A DNA stretch of 64,000 nt from Ketobacter alkanivorans (lineage in GTDB: Bacteria > Pseudomonadota > Gammaproteobacteria > Pseudomonadales > Ketobacteraceae), in the NCBI RefSeq assembly GCF_002863865.1, contig NZ_CP022684.1:1170931-1234930 (forward strand), written 5' to 3'. The translations under genes and the position numbers were made by a program. Below, piece by piece: positions 38,449 through 47,033 of the stretch. Numbering within the stretch: the stretch's first letter is position 1; each line of letters starts with the position of its first letter. The notes under the pieces were generated by a model that was not told where the DNA came from, did no database searches, and saw only the letters and a program-made list of their open reading frames with translations.

Positions 38449-38562
38449 CTAATCCGCCTCGCAATTTGCGGATACAAAAGGAATCTTTACGATGTGGAAC
38501 GCGCCACGAACCAGAATGAGTGCTAATGCGGATACCAGGACCAGAAGAGTTACTGCTTTCAT
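38449..38562 (-). CDS. 37-residue single-pass membrane peptide
   Basis: Translates as MKAVTLLVLVSALALILVRG then AFHIVKIPFVSANCEAD. Residues 4-18 form one hydrophobic helix; the rest is short, with one Cys near the end. GAGG stands nine bases before ATG 38562 and a terminator with seven T follows at once, so gene signals are complete at both ends. I do not recognise a family. It sits alone between xerD and the tandem diguanylate cyclases. Confidence 0.65.
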   Translation of the reverse strand: MKAVTLLVLVSALALILVRGAFHIVKIPFVSANCEAD

Positions 38563-38750
38563 GTCGACCACCCTCTGCTTTTCTTATAATTATGGTTTTC
38601 ATAGTACCCGGGCTGCTTATAACTACAATGCCAGTTCACAGCATTACTCCCTAACAGAACAATCACGCAACAATTTATAGGATCAAGTTACATTCAGGCC
38701 CATCTATCTAGCTCTCAGCGCCCAGTGATCTACACTAAAACAAAGGATAA

Positions 38751-40667
38751 TTGACGGATGATCATCCACCACCAATGCCCGTATTCGCATTACTGCTGAT
38801 TTTACTGTCTGGCTACTGCGCTGCTGCCTCTGGGTCAGGGCCCGAGCCACAATCTGACCTCATCGGAGCGTTAGACCTGTCTGAGTACATAGACTATCTG
38901 GAGGACGCAGATAACACCCTCTCATTGGAAGAGGTGGTAACGATCCACAGTAGCAACTGGAAGCTGAATCAATCCACCACCTTCACCCAGGGTTACAGCG
39001 CCTCAACCTGGTGGCTCAAACTGACGCTCAACAACTCTGACAGCGCAGCGCAGGATCGCCTGCTGGAGATAGCCTACCCGGGGCTGGACACGGTGAACGT
39101 GTTTATTAAACACAGTCACGGCCTGGAAACATTCCGACTGGGAGATGCGCTGCCGTTCGACCAGCGCCCCATAAAATCCCACACCTTTATTGTTCCTCTA
39201 CAACTGGACGGCAACAGTGCCACCGACATCTATCTGCAGATTCGCAGCAAAAGCGCCATCCAGGTTCCCCTGACACTGTGGCAGCCCGCAGCCTATCTGA
39301 AACACGATCGCGGTGAGACGCTTATGCAGGGGTTCTACTATGGCGTAATGATCGTAATGGGCATCTATAACCTGTTTGTCTATCTGGCAGTAAGGGAGAA
39401 GAACTTCCTTTATTACGTGTGCTTTGTGTTCAGCATCCCCCTATTCATCGCCAGCGTGAAGGGCTTTAGCTTTGAATACCTGTGGCCAAACCACCCCAAC
39501 TGGAATGATCAAGCCATCATCTGGTCCCTGTGTTTCACCATCATGTTCGGCGCATTATTTACCGAAAGCTTCCTGAAGCTGGAAAAGCTGGGTAACTGGG
39601 CGGTAGTGTTATTCAGGGTTCTGCTGGTGATGATCACAGCAATACTGCTTGCCTCCATCGTTCTGCCCTACCGCGACGTCATCACACTACTGATTCCGCT
39701 CACCACTTTTTGCTGCTTTTTGGGGCTGATGTTCGGTTTGATGATGTGGAATAAGGGCGGACTTTCTGCCCGTTACTACACCGTAGGATGGGCTGCCTTC
39801 CTGACCGGCGGCATTACCTTAGGCCTGAACAAACTCAACCTCATTCCCACCAACGCCCTGACCGAAAACACCCTCCAGGTGGGCTCCAGTTTCGAGGTGG
39901 TACTGCTTTCGTTCGCCCTGGCCGAAAGCATCAACGAAGATCGCAGGCTTCGATCCCAGGCCCAGCAGAATGCGCTGGAAACAGAGCGCAACGTACGCCA
40001 GGCCAAAGAACAGGCCCTGCACTTGCAACAACAAGTAGCCACAGAGCTGGAAGCCAGGGTGCGGGAACGCACGCAGGAACTGGAAGTGCTCAACCAACAA
40101 CTGGCAGAAATCAGCGACACCGATCAACTGACCGGGCTCAAAAACCGCCGTTACCTGAACCGCGTCTTGGATGAAGAGCTAATACGGTGCAGCCGCTACC
40201 GCAATCCGCTCTCGATCATCCTGCTAGACGTGGATCACTTCAAACAATTCAATGACAACTATGGCCATTTAGTGGGCGACGACTGCCTCAAATCAGTGGG
40301 CAGTACGCTCAAGGAAAGCATCCGTAACGGCGTTGACTGCGCCACCCGCTACGGCGGCGAAGAGTTCTGCATCATGCTGCCTGAAACCGACGTCAAAGGA
40401 GCGCTGGAAGTAGCCGAGCGCATACGAACAAACATCGAGAATATGGCATTCCTGGTAAAAGGTGAAACCGTACCGGTGACCGTGAGCCTGGGTATTTCAG
40501 CATTACTGCCCAACGAGCAACTCAAAATGGATAAACTCGTCAAACGGGCCGACGAGGCGCTGTACGCCGCTAAAGCAGCTGGCCGTAACCGCACCATGAT
40601 CGCCAGGGCCAATCAATCAGGCTCAGATCCATTAAACACAGTCGTGCAGCACAAAAAGTTGAACTAG
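38751..40667 (+). CDS. 7TMR-DISM diguanylate cyclase (first of tandem pair)
   Basis: 638 residues if the TTG at 38751 is the start (AAAGGA is close ahead); ATG 38775 gives 630. Signal peptide, periplasmic 7TMR-DISMED2 domain (about 30-185, TWWLKLTLNNSDSAAQ), seven membrane helices (about 190-395), coiled coil (400-455) and a GGDEF domain with active RYGGEEFCIMLPE. It should make cyclic di-GMP on a periplasmic signal. The inhibitory I-site RxxD is not in register: the residues before the active site read RNGVDCATRY, with Arg one position too far. Followed after 36 bp by a close paralogue. Confidence 0.93.
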   Translation: MTDDHPPPMPVFALLLILLSGYCAAASGSGPEPQSDLIGALDLSEYIDYLEDADNTLSLEEVVTIHSSNWKLNQSTTFTQGYSASTWWLKLTLNNSDSAAQDRLLEIAYPGLDTVNVFIKHSHGLETFRLGDALPFDQRPIKSHTFIVPLQLDGNSATDIYLQIRSKSAIQVPLTLWQPAAYLKHDRGETLMQGFYYGVMIVMGIYNLFVYLAVREKNFLYYVCFVFSIPLFIASVKGFSFEYLWPNHPNWNDQAIIWSLCFTIMFGALFTESFLKLEKLGNWAVVLFRVLLVMITAILLASIVLPYRDVITLLIPLTTFCCFLGLMFGLMMWNKGGLSARYYTVGWAAFLTGGITLGLNKLNLIPTNALTENTLQVGSSFEVVLLSFALAESINEDRRLRSQAQQNALETERNVRQAKEQALHLQQQVATELEARVRERTQELEVLNQQLAEISDTDQLTGLKNRRYLNRVLDEELIRCSRYRNPLSIILLDVDHFKQFNDNYGHLVGDDCLKSVGSTLKESIRNGVDCATRYGGEEFCIMLPETDVKGALEVAERIRTNIENMAFLVKGETVPVTVSLGISALLPNEQLKMDKLVKRADEALYAAKAAGRNRTMIARANQSGSDPLNTVVQHKKLN

Positions 40668-40703
40668 ACTGACAGTAACCCACAGACATTGAACTAAAAA
40701 TTG

Positions 40704-42557
40704 ATGAGAATACTGCTTCTTTTACTGGCGTTCAGCTGCTCCGCTCTGCAGGCGGGGCAACTGGAACTGAGCGCAGAGAACCACAGCCAATTACTGGCCG
40801 AGTACATCTATTTTCTGGAAGACCCTGAAGCAGGCCTTCACATTCATGATATAGAAAGCTTGCCGGACTCCGCGTGGCAGCACAACAGCGCCCAAGCCTT
40901 CAATCACGGCTACAACAGCTCTACCTGGTGGCTTAAGTTAGTCATCCACAATCAAGAAAAAGCCCCATTAAAACGATTGCTGGAAATCAGCTACCCGGTG
41001 CTGGATTATATTTCTGCTTATATCTACACCGACAAAGGGGTTCAGGAGCTGCATCTGGGGGATAAACTGCCTTTCAGCGAGCGCCCCATCGATCACCGTA
41101 ATTTTGTCATCCCACTGGAGTGGCAGGCAAACGAAACCCTTACGGTCTACCTGTCAGTGAAAAGCTCAAGCTCAATCCAGGTACCCCTTACCCTGTGGCA
41201 GGAACAAAGCTTCTTTAACTTTGACCGCACCCAAACCCTGATGCACGGTATCTATTACGGCATCATGTTTGTGATGGTGATGTACAACCTGTTTGTGTAT
41301 CTGGCGGTGGGCGAGCGCAACTACCTTTACTACGTGTTGTTCGTCTGTTGCATGCCACTGTTCCTGGCCAGCCTGAGCGGGTTTGCCTTCCAATATCTGT
41401 GGCCCGAATTCACGCAATGGAATGATCAGGCCATACTGGTGACGCTTTCTGCCTCGATTATCTTCGGCTCACTGTTTACTCACCACTTCCTGAACGCCTC
41501 GGAATTACGCAACTTTAATCGTTTTGCTGCCTACATGCTGGCATGCGGTGCCACCCTCATCATCATCCTGGCCTTTACACTGCCGTACAACATCGTCATA
41601 CGAATATTGATTCCATTTGCCGCCGTCACCTGCTGCTGGGGCTTCTCCTTGGGTATGTACCGGTGGTTTAGCGGCGGCCTTTCCGCCAAGTATTACACCA
41701 TCGCCTGGAGCTCCCTGCTTTCCGGCGGGGTCATCCTGGCGTTAAGCAAATACGACATGCTGCCCAAGAATCTGTTTACCGATTATGCAACTCAAATCGG
41801 CTCAGCACTGGAAGTGACGCTACTCTCTTTTGCCCTGGCAGAGCGCATCAACCAGGAACGAAAGATGCGCTACGAAGCCCAACAGGATGCCCTGCTTACC
41901 GAGCGGGAGCTGCGTCAAGCTCGTGAGCAAGCTCTGGAAATCCAAAAGCAGGCCACCGAGTCGCTGGAGCTACGGGTTCAGGAGCGCACCCGCGAGCTGG
42001 AAAGCCTGAACCACAAGCTGGAAGAATTAAGCGACACCGATCAACTGACCGGCCTCAAAAACCGTCGCTATCTGGATCGGGTACTGGAGGAAGAATTTGC
42101 ACGGGGGGCTCGCTATGGCCACTGTTTGGGCATCTTATTGCTGGATATCGACCACTTTAAACAATTCAACGATACCTACGGACACCTGATCGGCGACGAC
42201 TGTTTAAAAGAAGTTGCCGCCTCCATCCGCCTCGGGCTGCGCTGGCCAAGCGATCGCCCTACCCGCTACGGCGGCGAGGAGTTCTGTGTGTTATTGCCTG
42301 AAACCGGTGTTGAAGGCGCGCTGCGAGTGGCAGAGCGGATTCGCGAAAACGTGGAGAATATGGAGTTTTTGGTGAAGGGGGCACGGATACCGGTAACCGT
42401 CAGCATCGGGGTGGCCGCCATGGTGCCCAAGGTCGATGAGAAGTATGCGGATATGGTGTCCAAAGCAGATGAGGCTCTCTATTCATCCAAAGATAATGGC
42501 CGCAACCGAGTCACCCTGTATTGCGACCAAGCCGATGCTGAGCCACATCAAAGCTAG
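40704..42557 (+). CDS. 7TMR-DISM diguanylate cyclase (second of tandem pair)
   Basis: 617 residues from ATG 40704. Same architecture and strong similarity to the preceding protein along its whole length (for example STWWLKLVIHNQEKAP, SDTDQLTGLKNRRYLDRVLE). The GGDEF motif is RYGGEEFCVLLPE. The I-site is again off register (RWPSDRPTRY). Most divergence is in the periplasmic domain, as expected if the two copies sense different ligands. Probably cotranscribed with the first copy. Confidence 0.94.
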   Translation: MRILLLLLAFSCSALQAGQLELSAENHSQLLAEYIYFLEDPEAGLHIHDIESLPDSAWQHNSAQAFNHGYNSSTWWLKLVIHNQEKAPLKRLLEISYPVLDYISAYIYTDKGVQELHLGDKLPFSERPIDHRNFVIPLEWQANETLTVYLSVKSSSSIQVPLTLWQEQSFFNFDRTQTLMHGIYYGIMFVMVMYNLFVYLAVGERNYLYYVLFVCCMPLFLASLSGFAFQYLWPEFTQWNDQAILVTLSASIIFGSLFTHHFLNASELRNFNRFAAYMLACGATLIIILAFTLPYNIVIRILIPFAAVTCCWGFSLGMYRWFSGGLSAKYYTIAWSSLLSGGVILALSKYDMLPKNLFTDYATQIGSALEVTLLSFALAERINQERKMRYEAQQDALLTERELRQAREQALEIQKQATESLELRVQERTRELESLNHKLEELSDTDQLTGLKNRRYLDRVLEEEFARGARYGHCLGILLLDIDHFKQFNDTYGHLIGDDCLKEVAASIRLGLRWPSDRPTRYGGEEFCVLLPETGVEGALRVAERIRENVENMEFLVKGARIPVTVSIGVAAMVPKVDEKYADMVSKADEALYSSKDNGRNRVTLYCDQADAEPHQS

Positions 42558-42587
42558 CACTTCGTAAAGTTAACGCAGCATTTGCGC

Positions 42588-43214
42588 TTAAGGTTTCGTT
42601 GTTTTCCAGCTTGATGCGCCCACATACACCAACTGCAACTGCCGGGTCAGCCTGGCCTCAAAATCCGCCTTGGCCTGAGAGCTCACATCGGCCAGATCCA
42701 ATAGCTGAATCGTCGCAAACGCCACCACGGAAATCGTAAGATCCGCCAGGTTATCCATCATGGCGGGATCAAGATGGGGCAACAGATTAAAACGCTGCAA
42801 ATCCGCCACCAGCTCCTTGGCAAAATATTGCAACTCACTGCGAACCGCCTGCCGAACCAGCGGCGTGCCGCCCGTCATGGATTGACACATGAACAGAAAG
42901 AACACTCGCTGAGACACAACATATTGGCAATACTGCTTTACTGAGTCATGAATAATGTGAGTGGGGTTTATGCGGTTTTGGCGTACCTCACGCATCAATT
43001 GACGCAGCACCAAACTCAGCTCGTCCACCAGGTTCAACGCCAAATCATCCAGATCCTTGAAGTGCCGGTAAAACGCCGTAGGCACCACGCCAGCGCGCTT
43101 GGCAACCTCACGAATACTCAAACTGGAGAAATGCTGCCCCTCTTCCACCCACTGCAATGCAGCATTCATAAGAGACTGACGAGTTAGTAATTTCCGTTCC
43201 TGACGGTTATTCAT
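42588..43214 (-). CDS. TetR-family regulator, FabR/DesT type
   Basis: 208 residues. The DNA-binding region LSIREVAKRAGVVPTAFYRH followed by FKDLDDLALNLVDELS closely resembles FabR of E. coli and DesT of Pseudomonas, repressors of unsaturated fatty acid synthesis that respond to acyl-CoA saturation. It is divergent from a reductase/desaturase operon exactly like desT-desCB, which supports the role. Its start is 24 bp from an inverted repeat at 43238-43253 likely to be its operator. Convergent with the diguanylate cyclase. Confidence 0.9.
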   Translation of the reverse strand: MNNRQERKLLTRQSLMNAALQWVEEGQHFSSLSIREVAKRAGVVPTAFYRHFKDLDDLALNLVDELSLVLRQLMREVRQNRINPTHIIHDSVKQYCQYVVSQRVFFLFMCQSMTGGTPLVRQAVRSELQYFAKELVADLQRFNLLPHLDPAMMDNLADLTISVVAFATIQLLDLADVSSQAKADFEARLTRQLQLVYVGASSWKTTKP

Positions 43215-43237
43215 TCTTTTGAACTCAACTTGAATCA

Positions 43238-43253
43238 GTGTGCAATTGTACGC
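43238..43253. promoter_or_regulatory. Candidate operator 1 of the FabR/DesT-type repressor
   Basis: GTGTGCAATTGTACGC, an imperfect dyad (12 of 16 positions symmetric) centred on CAATTG, just upstream of the repressor gene. It shares GTG..CA.TTGTAC.C with the site at 43444. Confidence 0.55.
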
Positions 43254-43443
43254 CGACTCTGGTCAAAATTTCCATAAGACTGAGTGAAACAGTATGACAT
43301 TATGCTGCCACGGCATCACAAAAAACCCATTTCGGTTAACAACTGCACACCAATACATTTTTCATAACTAATTGTTATATATGTAATTTATTTGTAATAC
43401 AAAAAATAATACTCACCATACGTTGACACCTGTTCCAACATTC

Positions 43444-43459
43444 GTGCACACTTGTACAC
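43444..43459. promoter_or_regulatory. Candidate operator 2 before the reductase/desaturase operon
   Basis: GTGCACACTTGTACAC, 12 of 16 positions identical to site 1 in the same orientation. It lies 25 bp before the reductase start and 18 bp after a TTGACA box at 43420-43426, a place where a bound repressor would block transcription. Confidence 0.5.
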
Positions 43460-43483
43460 ACAACGAAAGCGGGAGATACAGCT

Positions 43484-44611
43484 ATGCACTCACAAACCCC
43501 ATCACTTCTACAGCGGGCACAGACCTGGATCAACAGCAGCCTGTTCAACACGAACCGGGCCGGGGAGTATTTTGAGTACCTGCTTGAAGGCGTAGATCCC
43601 ATGTGGTCTGCCCTGGAGTGCAAAGCCAGAATCATGGAAGTGCGGGATGAAACGGCTGACACCAAAACCTGGGTGCTGCAACCGGTCAAGAACTGGGGAG
43701 GCTTCGTCGCAGGCCAACACATTCACATCACCTTGAGCGTGAATGGCGTACAGAGCACCCGGACTTTCACCATCTCATCCTCCCCCTATCAGTGGCAACA
43801 AAACGGCACCATTACCATCACCGTTAAAAGAGTGCCCAACGGCAGAGTGACAGGCTGGATGCATGACACCCTCAAAACCGGAGCCGTGGTAACCATAAGC
43901 CAGGCCCAGGGTGAGTTTGTGCTGGATAAGGATGTCGATGCCCCCGTTGGCTATATCGCTGCAGGCTCCGGCATCACCCCCATCATGTCCCAGTTACGCT
44001 GGATGAGTGCCAACAACATGCCGGTACCAGCCAATCTGCTGTATTTTGCCAACACCCAAAAAGATTTTATCTTCGGATCGGAAATCAAGGCACTGGCGCA
44101 AGCGGCGCGCCGCTTCACTGGCAACCTGATTGCCAGCTACGATGACAGCGACAGCAAACACAAGCTGCCCCAGTCCCCCATTTGCGCCGAACACATTCAA
44201 GCGCTGCTGGAGAGCAAGCCAGAGCAGATCTATCTGTGCGGGCCACACCCATTCCGCGAAATCGCCAAGCAGTTACTGGCCGAAGCCGGTTATAACCTAA
44301 AGCAGGTGCGAGAAGAAGCATTCGGGCTGCCCCCTATTAAAGTTGAGGCAGGCGCGCCGGTTAAAGTGAGCTTTGCTGCCAGCGCCGTGGAAACCACCAC
44401 CGACCAGCCTGGCACATTACTGGACATGGCAGAAGGCGCAGGCCTGACACCCACTGCAGGTTGCCGTATGGGCATCTGCCACACCTGTAAGTGCAAAAAA
44501 ACATCAGGCCAGGTTCGTAACGTCATTACCGGCGAGCTATCCAGCACAGAAGCCGAAGACATTCGCATTTGCGTATCCACCCCAGTCAGCAACGTCGAAA
44601 TCGATATTTAA
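43484..44611 (+). CDS. Ferredoxin-NAD(P)H oxidoreductase partner of desaturase (DesC-like)
   Basis: 375 residues. An FAD-binding domain (RTFTISSSPY), an NAD(P)-binding domain (YIAAGSGITPIMSQLRWM and YLCGPHPF) and a C-terminal plant-type 2Fe-2S domain with C-x4-C-x2-C in GCRMGICHTCKC and a fourth Cys in DIRICVSTP. It passes electrons from NAD(P)H to the desaturase encoded 18 bp downstream. Shine-Dalgarno GGGAGA precedes ATG. Confidence 0.93.
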   Translation: MHSQTPSLLQRAQTWINSSLFNTNRAGEYFEYLLEGVDPMWSALECKARIMEVRDETADTKTWVLQPVKNWGGFVAGQHIHITLSVNGVQSTRTFTISSSPYQWQQNGTITITVKRVPNGRVTGWMHDTLKTGAVVTISQAQGEFVLDKDVDAPVGYIAAGSGITPIMSQLRWMSANNMPVPANLLYFANTQKDFIFGSEIKALAQAARRFTGNLIASYDDSDSKHKLPQSPICAEHIQALLESKPEQIYLCGPHPFREIAKQLLAEAGYNLKQVREEAFGLPPIKVEAGAPVKVSFAASAVETTTDQPGTLLDMAEGAGLTPTAGCRMGICHTCKCKKTSGQVRNVITGELSSTEAEDIRICVSTPVSNVEIDI

Positions 44612-44629
44612 GGACGAGGAGTTCACAAC

Positions 44630-45766
44630 ATGACTACCGCTACCCAACCCAATGTAGAACAGTTAACCGAAGAAAAAGTGCAATTCGGTGGGCTGGACGG
44701 TCGACGTCGCCTCACCAAGGAGCAGTATGAAGGGCTGCAGCAGGAATTCGACGCGCTGCGTGACGAAATTCGTGCAGACCTGGGTCAAGCCGATGTGGAT
44801 TACATGAAAAACATCATCCGCATCCAGCGCTACCTGGAAGTTGCCGGCCGCACACTGATTCATTTCAGCTTCACACCCGTACCGTTCATGCTCGGCGTGG
44901 CTGCATTGTCTGTATCCAAAATCATGGACAACATGGAAATTGGTCATAACGTTATGCACGGTCAGTTCGACTGGGCCAACGACCCCAAAATGCACTCCAA
45001 GAATTTTGAGTGGGATACCGCCTGTGATGCCGGATCCTGGAAGCGCACCCACAACTTCGAACATCACACCTTCACCAACATCATCGGTAAGGATCGTGAT
45101 TACGGCTATGCCGTTCTGAGATTGTCGGATGAAACACCTTGGACCCCCATGCGCAGCTTCCAAACTGTCTACTTTGCTCTGCTGAGCATCTTCTTCCAGT
45201 GGGGTGTAGCATTGCACGAGCTGGAAAGTGAGCGCCTGCGCGATGGCACGTTCGACCTGGACGAGAAAAAGCCTTACTTGAAAGGCCTGTTCCGCAAAGG
45301 CGCGAAACAAGTGTTCAAGGATTATATCTTCTTCCCCGCTCTGGCTGGCCCATTCTTCTGGAAAGTCATGCTGGGTAACGCCATGGCCAACCTGGGTCGT
45401 AACCTGTGGGCATCGGCCATTATCTTCTGCGGACACTTTACCGAACAGGCCCAGGCGTTCACCGAAGAAGAATGCGAAAATGAAACCAAGGGTGAGTGGT
45501 ACTATCGTCAGCTGCTGGGTTCCAGCAACCTGTCCGGCAGCAAGTTGCTGCACGTAATGAGTGGCCATCTGAGTTATCAGATCGAACACCATCTGTTCCC
45601 AGACATCCCAGCCAATCGCTACGAGGAAATGGGCCCCAAAGTAGAAGAAATCTGTGCCAAATACGGCTTGCCATACAACACTGGGCCCTTCTGGCACCAG
45701 TACGGCACCGTGTTGAAACGGGTTTGGAAGTATTCTTTCCCTACCGGTGGCCAGGAACGTAGCTAG
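44630..45766 (+). CDS. Membrane acyl-CoA/acyl-lipid desaturase (DesB-like)
   Basis: 378 residues. Di-iron fatty-acid desaturase: the three His boxes are GHNVMHGQFDW, RTHNFEHHTFTN and YQIEHHLFPDIPANRY, in the usual order and spacing. Membrane helices surround 80-110 and 180-250. It probably introduces a double bond into long-chain acyl groups, as DesB of Pseudomonas; positional specificity cannot be read. Cotranscribed with the reductase and controlled by the divergent FabR/DesT-type repressor. Confidence 0.94.
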   Translation: MTTATQPNVEQLTEEKVQFGGLDGRRRLTKEQYEGLQQEFDALRDEIRADLGQADVDYMKNIIRIQRYLEVAGRTLIHFSFTPVPFMLGVAALSVSKIMDNMEIGHNVMHGQFDWANDPKMHSKNFEWDTACDAGSWKRTHNFEHHTFTNIIGKDRDYGYAVLRLSDETPWTPMRSFQTVYFALLSIFFQWGVALHELESERLRDGTFDLDEKKPYLKGLFRKGAKQVFKDYIFFPALAGPFFWKVMLGNAMANLGRNLWASAIIFCGHFTEQAQAFTEEECENETKGEWYYRQLLGSSNLSGSKLLHVMSGHLSYQIEHHLFPDIPANRYEEMGPKVEEICAKYGLPYNTGPFWHQYGTVLKRVWKYSFPTGGQERS

Positions 45767-45775
45767 GGCACAACT

Positions 45776-45818
45776 TCCGGTTGCTCCTCATTAGTGGTAT
45801 AGATGAGGAACAACCGGA
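45776..45818. other. Long hairpin between desaturase gene and the 105-residue gene
   Basis: TCCGGTTG-C-TCCTCAT pairs with ATGAGGA-A-CAACCGG, giving 15 pairs with one mismatch and an 11-base loop. No T-run follows on either strand, so it is not a plain terminator; RNA processing or attenuation is more likely. Confidence 0.7.
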
Positions 45819-45836
45819 GCAAAAAGGACCACGACA

Positions 45837-46154
45837 ATGGGCTTACTCAATAAAGCAGAACTGCTGAAAGACATGATCCAAACCGCCATCGACAATGGCG
45901 CGAGAACCGTCGAAGACGTGCATAAGTCGGTTGCCGACATGCCCTTCGAAGCCCTGGAAAAGTCGGGCCTGCTGGATGAAGACCGGCAGAAGCTGCGCGA
46001 CAAGAACCAACAGACCATCGGCATGGTTTACGACAAAATTCGTGATATAAACCAGAAAATCGGCGAGCTGGCCTCAGATATGTTCGAAACACTGGAGGAT
46101 AGCCAGCATATATCCAACGTCATGGACAGCAACGACAAAAAGCCGCAGCCCTGA
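45837..46154 (+). CDS. Small helical protein of unknown function
   Basis: 105 residues, no signal peptide, mostly amphipathic helix (ELLKDMIQTAIDNGARTVED, KIRDINQKIGELASDMFETL) with a polar tail. Its phasin-like look suggests a structural or membrane-surface role, but I do not recognise it. Good Shine-Dalgarno AAGGA. It lies 70 bp after the desaturase beyond a long hairpin and may be a third gene of that transcript. A terminator follows. Confidence 0.7.
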   Translation: MGLLNKAELLKDMIQTAIDNGARTVEDVHKSVADMPFEALEKSGLLDEDRQKLRDKNQQTIGMVYDKIRDINQKIGELASDMFETLEDSQHISNVMDSNDKKPQP

Positions 46155-46176
46155 CCCTTTCCTAATCCTCGTTAAT

Positions 46177-46222
46177 GCCGTGCCAAGTCTCCTACTACAC
46201 TTGGTGCGGCTTTTTTCTTTGG
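46177..46222 (+). terminator. Terminator after the 105-residue gene
   Basis: GCCGTGCCAAGT faces ACTTGGTGCGGC (two internal mismatches), followed by six T. Confidence 0.8.
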
Positions 46223-46364
46223 TTTTTGGCCACATAGCTTCTATTATGGCTTTGCCCTATTGCAATAAGTCATCTATATTGCCCCTAACGCGTGTTGGAA
46301 TCCGTGCGCCGCATAACAACAAAACGCGCAAAAACAGAACAACAAGGGAAACGAGGAATCTCTA

Positions 46365-46877
46365 ATGAATAAAATGCTCATAGCTGCTGCAACCGCCACT
46401 GGCCTATTGTGTGCGTCTCAATCTGCGTTGGCAGAAGGCGACACCTACATTGGTGCCCAATACACTATGTTCACGGTTAGCACTTCTGGTGCAGATGACT
46501 TGGAGCCTGATGGTATGGCTCTGGTTCTGGGCGGAAAGCTAAGCGATAACTTTATGATCGAAGGCCGCTTTGGTCGCAGCTTAAGCGATGACAACATCCC
46601 CGGCGTTGCCCTGAAAGTCGATGAACAGATCGGTTTTTATGTAAAAGGCGGCATGGAATTCGCGGATATGGTGTTCCCTTACGTTGCCCTTGGCTACACC
46701 AAAGTAGACTTTGAAACTCGCGGAGCCATTGATCAAACCGAATCCGACCTCTCCTACGGTGTCGGCGCTGATCTTCATTTCGGCAACTTGCAAGTGGGCA
46801 TCGAATGGATGATGCTGCAAGACAAGACCGACTATGAACTGGAAGGCCTAAGCCTGACCGGCGCCTGGCGCTTCTAA
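46365..46877 (+). CDS. Small outer-membrane beta-barrel protein (OmpX/OmpA-like porin fold)
   Basis: 170 residues with a signal peptide ending QSALAEG. The mature 147 residues form alternating strands (YIGAQYTMFTVS, MALVLGGKLSDNFMIEGRFG, GFYVKGGMEF, YGVGADLHF, LQVGIEWMMLQD) and end in Phe (LTGAWRF), the recognition residue for Bam insertion. About eight strands. AGGAATCTCTA precedes ATG. Promoter probably in 46225-46340; a terminator follows. Confidence 0.88.
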   Translation: MNKMLIAAATATGLLCASQSALAEGDTYIGAQYTMFTVSTSGADDLEPDGMALVLGGKLSDNFMIEGRFGRSLSDDNIPGVALKVDEQIGFYVKGGMEFADMVFPYVALGYTKVDFETRGAIDQTESDLSYGVGADLHFGNLQVGIEWMMLQDKTDYELEGLSLTGAWRF

Positions 46878-46898
46878 GCAGCCACCAGCATCCGCTTG

Positions 46899-46925
46899 AA
46901 AGGGTCGCATCACGCGGCCCTTTTT
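46899..46925 (+). terminator. Terminator after the small outer-membrane protein gene
   Basis: AAAGGG-TCGC pairs with GCGG-CCCTTT, 5-base loop, then TTTTT. Confidence 0.88.
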
Positions 46926-47033
46926 CGTTATCGACGACATGGCTTAATGATTCAGCTTGGCAATTCTCTGTTGTCACACAATCTATGCATAATAGAGCTA
47001 CCCTGGTGCTGACAGGTACTGATCCTATCCAAC

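Noticed and set aside
44663..45697. A 344-codon frame antisense to the desaturase gene
   Set aside because: The desaturase has all three His boxes; the antisense product has no recognisable domain or translation signals.
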